From Kushneria phosphatilytica (GTDB lineage: Bacteria > Pseudomonadota > Gammaproteobacteria > Pseudomonadales > Halomonadaceae), in assembly GCF_008247605.1 (NCBI RefSeq), contig NZ_CP043420.1, positions 1,488,001-1,552,000 of the forward strand: 64,000 bases of DNA. The letters run 5' to 3'. Both the position numbers and the translations under genes were made by a program. The notes under the pieces were generated by a model, which worked only from the letters and a program-made list of their open reading frames with translations, made no database searches and was not told the DNA's origin. This document shows positions 60,660-64,000 of this stretch, one piece after another. The first letter of the stretch is position 1; each line of letters begins with the position of its first letter.

Positions 60660-61919
60660 TTACAGCTCAAAATCGTCCAGCCGGCGTTTCACCGGGTGAA
60701 GTGCCAGCCTTGCCATCTTTGGCAAGCCGTTTTCAAACGGCGGGAAGTCTTCACCCTGAATCAGCGGCTGCAGGTAGCGGCGACCGGCATCGCTGATACC
60801 CAGTCCGTCCTCGCGGATGAACTCTCTGGGCATGAATTTTTCCTGGTTGGCGACTTCGCCCAGTGGGGCATCGAACAGTGACCAGCGGTATGGGCTTTCA
60901 CTGTCGCGCCGAATGGCCGGCATCACGGCATTCTTCCCCTCCAGCGCACACTCCACGGCTCGACGCCCTACGGCATAGGCCTGCTCGACATCGACCTTCG
61001 AGGCAATATGGCGTGCAGCACGCTGCAGATAGTCGGCGACTGCCCAGTGATATTTCAGCCCCAGATCCTGTTTGACCATGCCGGCGAGGGTAGGAGCCAC
61101 ACCGCCAAGCTGGCGATGACCGAAAGCATCGGTGTTGCCGGCATCGGCGAGAAAAGTGCCATCTTCGTAGCGGGCGCCTTCGGACACCACGATCACACAG
61201 TAACCGCAGCGCTTGACGGTCTCATCGATGCGGCTCATCAGGCGTTTGCGATCAAAGGACACTTCCGGCAGCAGAATAATGTGAGGCGGCCCGTCGTTAC
61301 CTTCGCTGGCCAGTCCACCGGCCGCAGCAATCCAGCCGGCGTGTCGACCCATGGCTTCCAGAATGAAAACCTTCGTGGAGGTCGAACACATCGAGGCCAC
61401 GTCGAGTGCTGTCTCGCGCACCGAGGTGGCAATGTACTTGGCCACCGAGCCGAAGCCGGGGGAGTTGTCGGTTACTGGCAGATCATTATCGACGGTCTTG
61501 GCGACGTGAATGGCCTGGATCGGATAGCCCATGCGCTCGGAAAGCTGGGATACCTTGAGGCAGGTATCGGCACTGTCGCCACCACCGTTATAGAAGAAAT
61601 AGCGGATATTGTGTGCCTGAAAAACCTCGATCAGGCGCTCATACTGACGGCGATGGCCTTCGATGTCCTTGAGCTTGTAGCGGCAGGAGCCGAAGGCGCC
61701 ACCCGGGGTATGGCGTAATGCCGCAATGGCCTCATCACTCTCCTGATTGGTATCGATCAGATCCTCGGTGAGGGCGCCGATGATACCGTTACGACCGGCA
61801 TAGACATGCCCGATGCGATCGTTATGTTGACGGCAGGTCTCGATTACGCCGCAGGCGCTGGCGTTGATGACGGCCGAGACACCGCCGGATTGCGCGTAAA
61901 AGGCATTATAGGCAGTCAT
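60660..61919 (-). CDS. pfp: 6-phosphofructokinase, PPi-dependent type
   Basis: 419 residues. FAQSGGVSAVINAS-type opening, YNGGGDSADTCLKV, VAKTVDNDLPVTDNSPGFGSVAKY and EAMGRHAGWIAAAGG. The Lys in AKTVDNDL where ATP-PFKs have other residues supports pyrophosphate as donor. Reversible phosphorylation of fructose 6-phosphate. Confidence 0.88.
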   Translation of the reverse strand: MTAYNAFYAQSGGVSAVINASACGVIETCRQHNDRIGHVYAGRNGIIGALTEDLIDTNQESDEAIAALRHTPGGAFGSCRYKLKDIEGHRRQYERLIEVFQAHNIRYFFYNGGGDSADTCLKVSQLSERMGYPIQAIHVAKTVDNDLPVTDNSPGFGSVAKYIATSVRETALDVASMCSTSTKVFILEAMGRHAGWIAAAGGLASEGNDGPPHIILLPEVSFDRKRLMSRIDETVKRCGYCVIVVSEGARYEDGTFLADAGNTDAFGHRQLGGVAPTLAGMVKQDLGLKYHWAVADYLQRAARHIASKVDVEQAYAVGRRAVECALEGKNAVMPAIRRDSESPYRWSLFDAPLGEVANQEKFMPREFIREDGLGISDAGRRYLQPLIQGEDFPPFENGLPKMARLALHPVKRRLDDFEL

Positions 61920-62227
61920 GAATTTCCTGCTTCGTTATCGGAGCTCTCTCGACAGAAGCCGTTCGAATGACGGCTGATGGCACTCCGGCTATATGGCAGA
62001 CCGGAGCTTGCGGCAGCGGTCCCGCCGCCCGGGCAGCATAGTCGACTCTGGCAGCAGGTGCGACAGGATGTCGCTGTCGGCAACAGGGTGCTCTCCCCAT
62101 CCGGGTCGTGCCAGGCTGATCCGAGCATTGTCGTGTGTTCGAAACAGTGGGCAACCATGGCTCGTTCATGCTTGTCGCCTTCTGATAAGCTCTGCGCGCC
62201 TGGTGGATTTCCAACGTGGAGAGCGGC

Positions 62228-63619
62228 ATGCATATTCATATTCTCGGCATCTGCGGCACCTTCATGGGGAGCCTGGCCCTGCTGGCGCGTGAACTCGGCT
62301 ATCGGGTGACAGGGTCGGATGCCGGCGTCTATCCCCCCATGAGCACTCAACTGGAGGCCCAGGGGATTGCCCTGATGGAGGGCTACGGACCCGATAATCT
62401 TGAGCCGGCGCCTGATCTGGTTGTCATTGGCAACGCCCTGTCGCGTGGTAATCCCGAAGTAGAGGCAGTCCTGAATCGTCATCTGCCTTATACCTCCGGC
62501 CCGCAATGGCTTCAGGAGCATGTGCTGGGTGGCCGACCTGTACTGGCCGTCGCCGGGACGCATGGCAAAACCACAACAGCCAGCATACTGGCCTGGTTGC
62601 TCGAATATGCAGGACAGTCACCGGGATTTCTGATCGGTGGCGTACCGCGCAATTTTGGCATCTCGGCCCGTCTGGGAAACACGAAAGCGCCTTTTGTGAT
62701 CGAGGCTGATGAGTACGATACGGCCTTTTTCGACAAGCGTTCCAAGTTCGTGCATTACCGACCCGATGTCGCTGTGCTGAACAATCTCGAATTTGATCAC
62801 GCTGATATTTTCGATGATCTGGCCGCCATCGAGCGTCAGTTCCATCATCTTGTACGTACGGTCCCGGGCGAGGGGGCATTGGTCATCAATGCCGACGAGC
62901 CGGCTCTGAAGCGGGTATTGGAACGTGGTTGCTGGACACCGGTCATTCGGTTCGGTGACTCGGCGGATGTCTCGATCGGTGATTGGCAGGTGCAGCATGA
63001 GCCCGGAGAAACATGCCGCTTTACGCTGCATCATGGCCAGCATGCCTCGCACACCACCGAATGGGCGCTGAGTGGTGGGCATAATCTCGTCAATGCGCTG
63101 GCAGCGGCAGCAGCAGCGGCTACGCAGGGTGTCAGCGTGGAGCAGGCTGGTCGGGCGCTGGCCGAATTTGCATCGCCGCGTCGCCGTCAGGAGCTAAGAG
63201 GCGTGGTCGATGGCATCGAAGTCATCGATGATTTTGCACACCATCCTACTGCCATTGCCTCCACGCTTTCAGGGCTGCGTTCGACGCAAAGAGCAGGGCG
63301 CCTGCTGGCGGTCATTGAGCCGCGCTCCAATACCATGCGTCTGGGGACAATGAAGGCGCGGTTACCGGAGAGTGTGTCTGCTGCCGATCAGGTGTACTGG
63401 TACCAGCCAGCTACCCTGAACTGGTCGGTTGATGAGGTTTCCCGGGCGTGCCGAGTGGATTCACGCGTTTTTCATTCGATCGAAGCACTGATCAATGCCC
63501 TTGTCGAAGAGGCTCGACCGAATGATCGTATCGTCGTGATGAGCAATGGCAGCTTTGAGGGGCTGCATGAGCGACTGCTGGAAGCGCTGACACAACGTAT
63601 GCGGGTATCACTCACCTGA
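62228..63619 (+). CDS. mpl: murein peptide ligase Mpl
   Basis: 463 residues. HIHILGICGTFMGSLALLAR opening, ATP loop AVAGTHGKTTTASILAWLL, IEADEYDTAFFDKRSKFVHY and DDFAHHPTAIASTL, as in UDP-MurNAc tripeptide ligase. Recycles the cell-wall tripeptide. Start after GGAGAG at the second possible codon. Confidence 0.95.
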   Translation: MHIHILGICGTFMGSLALLARELGYRVTGSDAGVYPPMSTQLEAQGIALMEGYGPDNLEPAPDLVVIGNALSRGNPEVEAVLNRHLPYTSGPQWLQEHVLGGRPVLAVAGTHGKTTTASILAWLLEYAGQSPGFLIGGVPRNFGISARLGNTKAPFVIEADEYDTAFFDKRSKFVHYRPDVAVLNNLEFDHADIFDDLAAIERQFHHLVRTVPGEGALVINADEPALKRVLERGCWTPVIRFGDSADVSIGDWQVQHEPGETCRFTLHHGQHASHTTEWALSGGHNLVNALAAAAAAATQGVSVEQAGRALAEFASPRRRQELRGVVDGIEVIDDFAHHPTAIASTLSGLRSTQRAGRLLAVIEPRSNTMRLGTMKARLPESVSAADQVYWYQPATLNWSVDEVSRACRVDSRVFHSIEALINALVEEARPNDRIVVMSNGSFEGLHERLLEALTQRMRVSLT

Positions 63620-63664
63620 AAAAAGGCGGGCGCCGTCCTTCTGAAACGGGTGTGTGAGCCGATT

Positions 63665-64000
63665 TTAAAAGGGCGGTAGCCAGAGGATGCGAAGCGTGAC
63701 CAGCAGTAGCGAAAGACCTAGTAACCTGCTCCACGGCGCACCTGTGACTACCTTGTGAGTGCTGGCGTGATAGCTGATGCGCAGACCGGCACATAGTGTC
63801 AGGCCCAGCAGAATGCCGCCAATGATATCGCTGCTCCAGTGAACGCCGAATACCATTCGCGATAGCCCGATCGTCGTGACCCATAAAAGCGCCACCAGAT
63901 AGGGCCAGTGACGCCGTTTCAGGGGCAGGGATTCGGCCCAGAAGGCGCTGGCCAATCCAGCCAAAAGCACAGCGGTTGATGCGTGAGCGCTGGGATAGGA
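63665..64000 (-). CDS. PAP2-family phosphatase (partial)
   Basis: 111 codons visible; the start lies beyond the window. SYPSAHAST (PSGH-like motif 2 with Ala for Gly) and SRMVFGVHWSSDIIGG (motif 3, catalytic His) identify acid phosphatase/lipid phosphatase PAP2; two or three membrane helices. Probably dephosphorylates undecaprenyl or other lipid pyrophosphates. Confidence 0.88.
   Translation of the reverse strand, partial: SYPSAHASTAVLLAGLASAFWAESLPLKRRHWPYLVALLWVTTIGLSRMVFGVHWSSDIIGGILLGLTLCAGLRISYHASTHKVVTGAPWSRLLGLSLLLVTLRILWLPPF

Noticed and set aside
1..64000. CRISPR arrays, insertion sequences and rRNA genes
   Set aside because: No regularly spaced direct repeats of CRISPR type, no transposase genes with terminal repeats, and no rRNA sequence were seen.

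Overview
The window holds an apparently intact lambda/HK97-like siphovirus prophage of about 42.7 kb (1103..43812), set in the chromosome of a fairly GC-rich gammaproteobacterium. The chromosomal gene set and order (comF, srkA, folE, gabD; fis, dusB, prmA and accBC in a row; dsbD, ppa, a PPi-type phosphofructokinase, mpl) fits the Halomonadaceae (Halomonas/Kushneria-like). That placement is recalled gene-order knowledge plus protein recognition, not a search.

Prophage borders. A perfect 29-bp direct repeat lies at 1103..1131 and 43784..43812. The right copy is the 3' end, including CCA, of an intact tRNA-Leu(UAG) on the minus strand (43784..43869). Left of the prophage are a zinc-ribbon microprotein and a GNAT acetyltransferase.

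Prophage layout. 1155..6095 (minus) is the early-left operon: integrase, excisionase-like protein, DnaJ-type zinc-finger protein, J-domain protein, several small proteins and a membrane-anchored LuxR-type HTH protein. 6237..6986 is the CI-like repressor, flanked on both sides by GTTTAG/CTAAAC operators. 7075..11217 (plus) is the early-right operon: Cro, a gene behind a LexA-box-like site, an O-like initiator with iterons inside its gene, a P-like helicase loader, small winged-helix and zinc proteins, and a VRR-NUC nuclease. 11239..14955 is mostly minus-strand, AT-richer cargo: DUF3800 protein, LRAT-fold protein, about 0.7 kb of non-coding DNA with a strongly nested predicted RNA fold, and a HicBA toxin-antitoxin pair. 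15048..17063 is the lysis cassette. 17331..17964 holds two minus-strand accessory genes. 18031..36854 is an HK97-type head and long-tail module (HNH, TerS, TerL, portal, protease, capsid, connectors, tail tube, G/GT frameshift chaperone, tape measure, tip, tailspike). 36886..39713 is an AT-rich gtrABC serotype-conversion cluster, followed by a secreted EEP nuclease with a helix-hairpin-helix tail, a second tyrosine recombinase, three small minus-strand genes, and a non-coding segment with two tRNA-Leu-like anticodon arms beside attR.

Chromosome right of the prophage (43784..64000). tRNA-Leu, comF, srkA, folE, gabD, a small membrane protein and an exported amidohydrolase read on the plus strand apart from the tRNA. 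purH, fis, dusB, prmA, accC, accB, dsbD and ppa lie on the minus strand. A fused PP2C-like/kinase-like membrane protein with degraded catalytic motifs in both domains, pfp, mpl and a truncated PAP2 phosphatase complete the window.

The observations most worth follow-up are the cargo block with its nested RNA fold, the tRNA-Leu-like anticodon arms near attR, the second integrase, the split J-domain/zinc-finger pair, the intragenic iteron origin, the secreted EEP-HhH nuclease and the chromosomal double pseudoenzyme.
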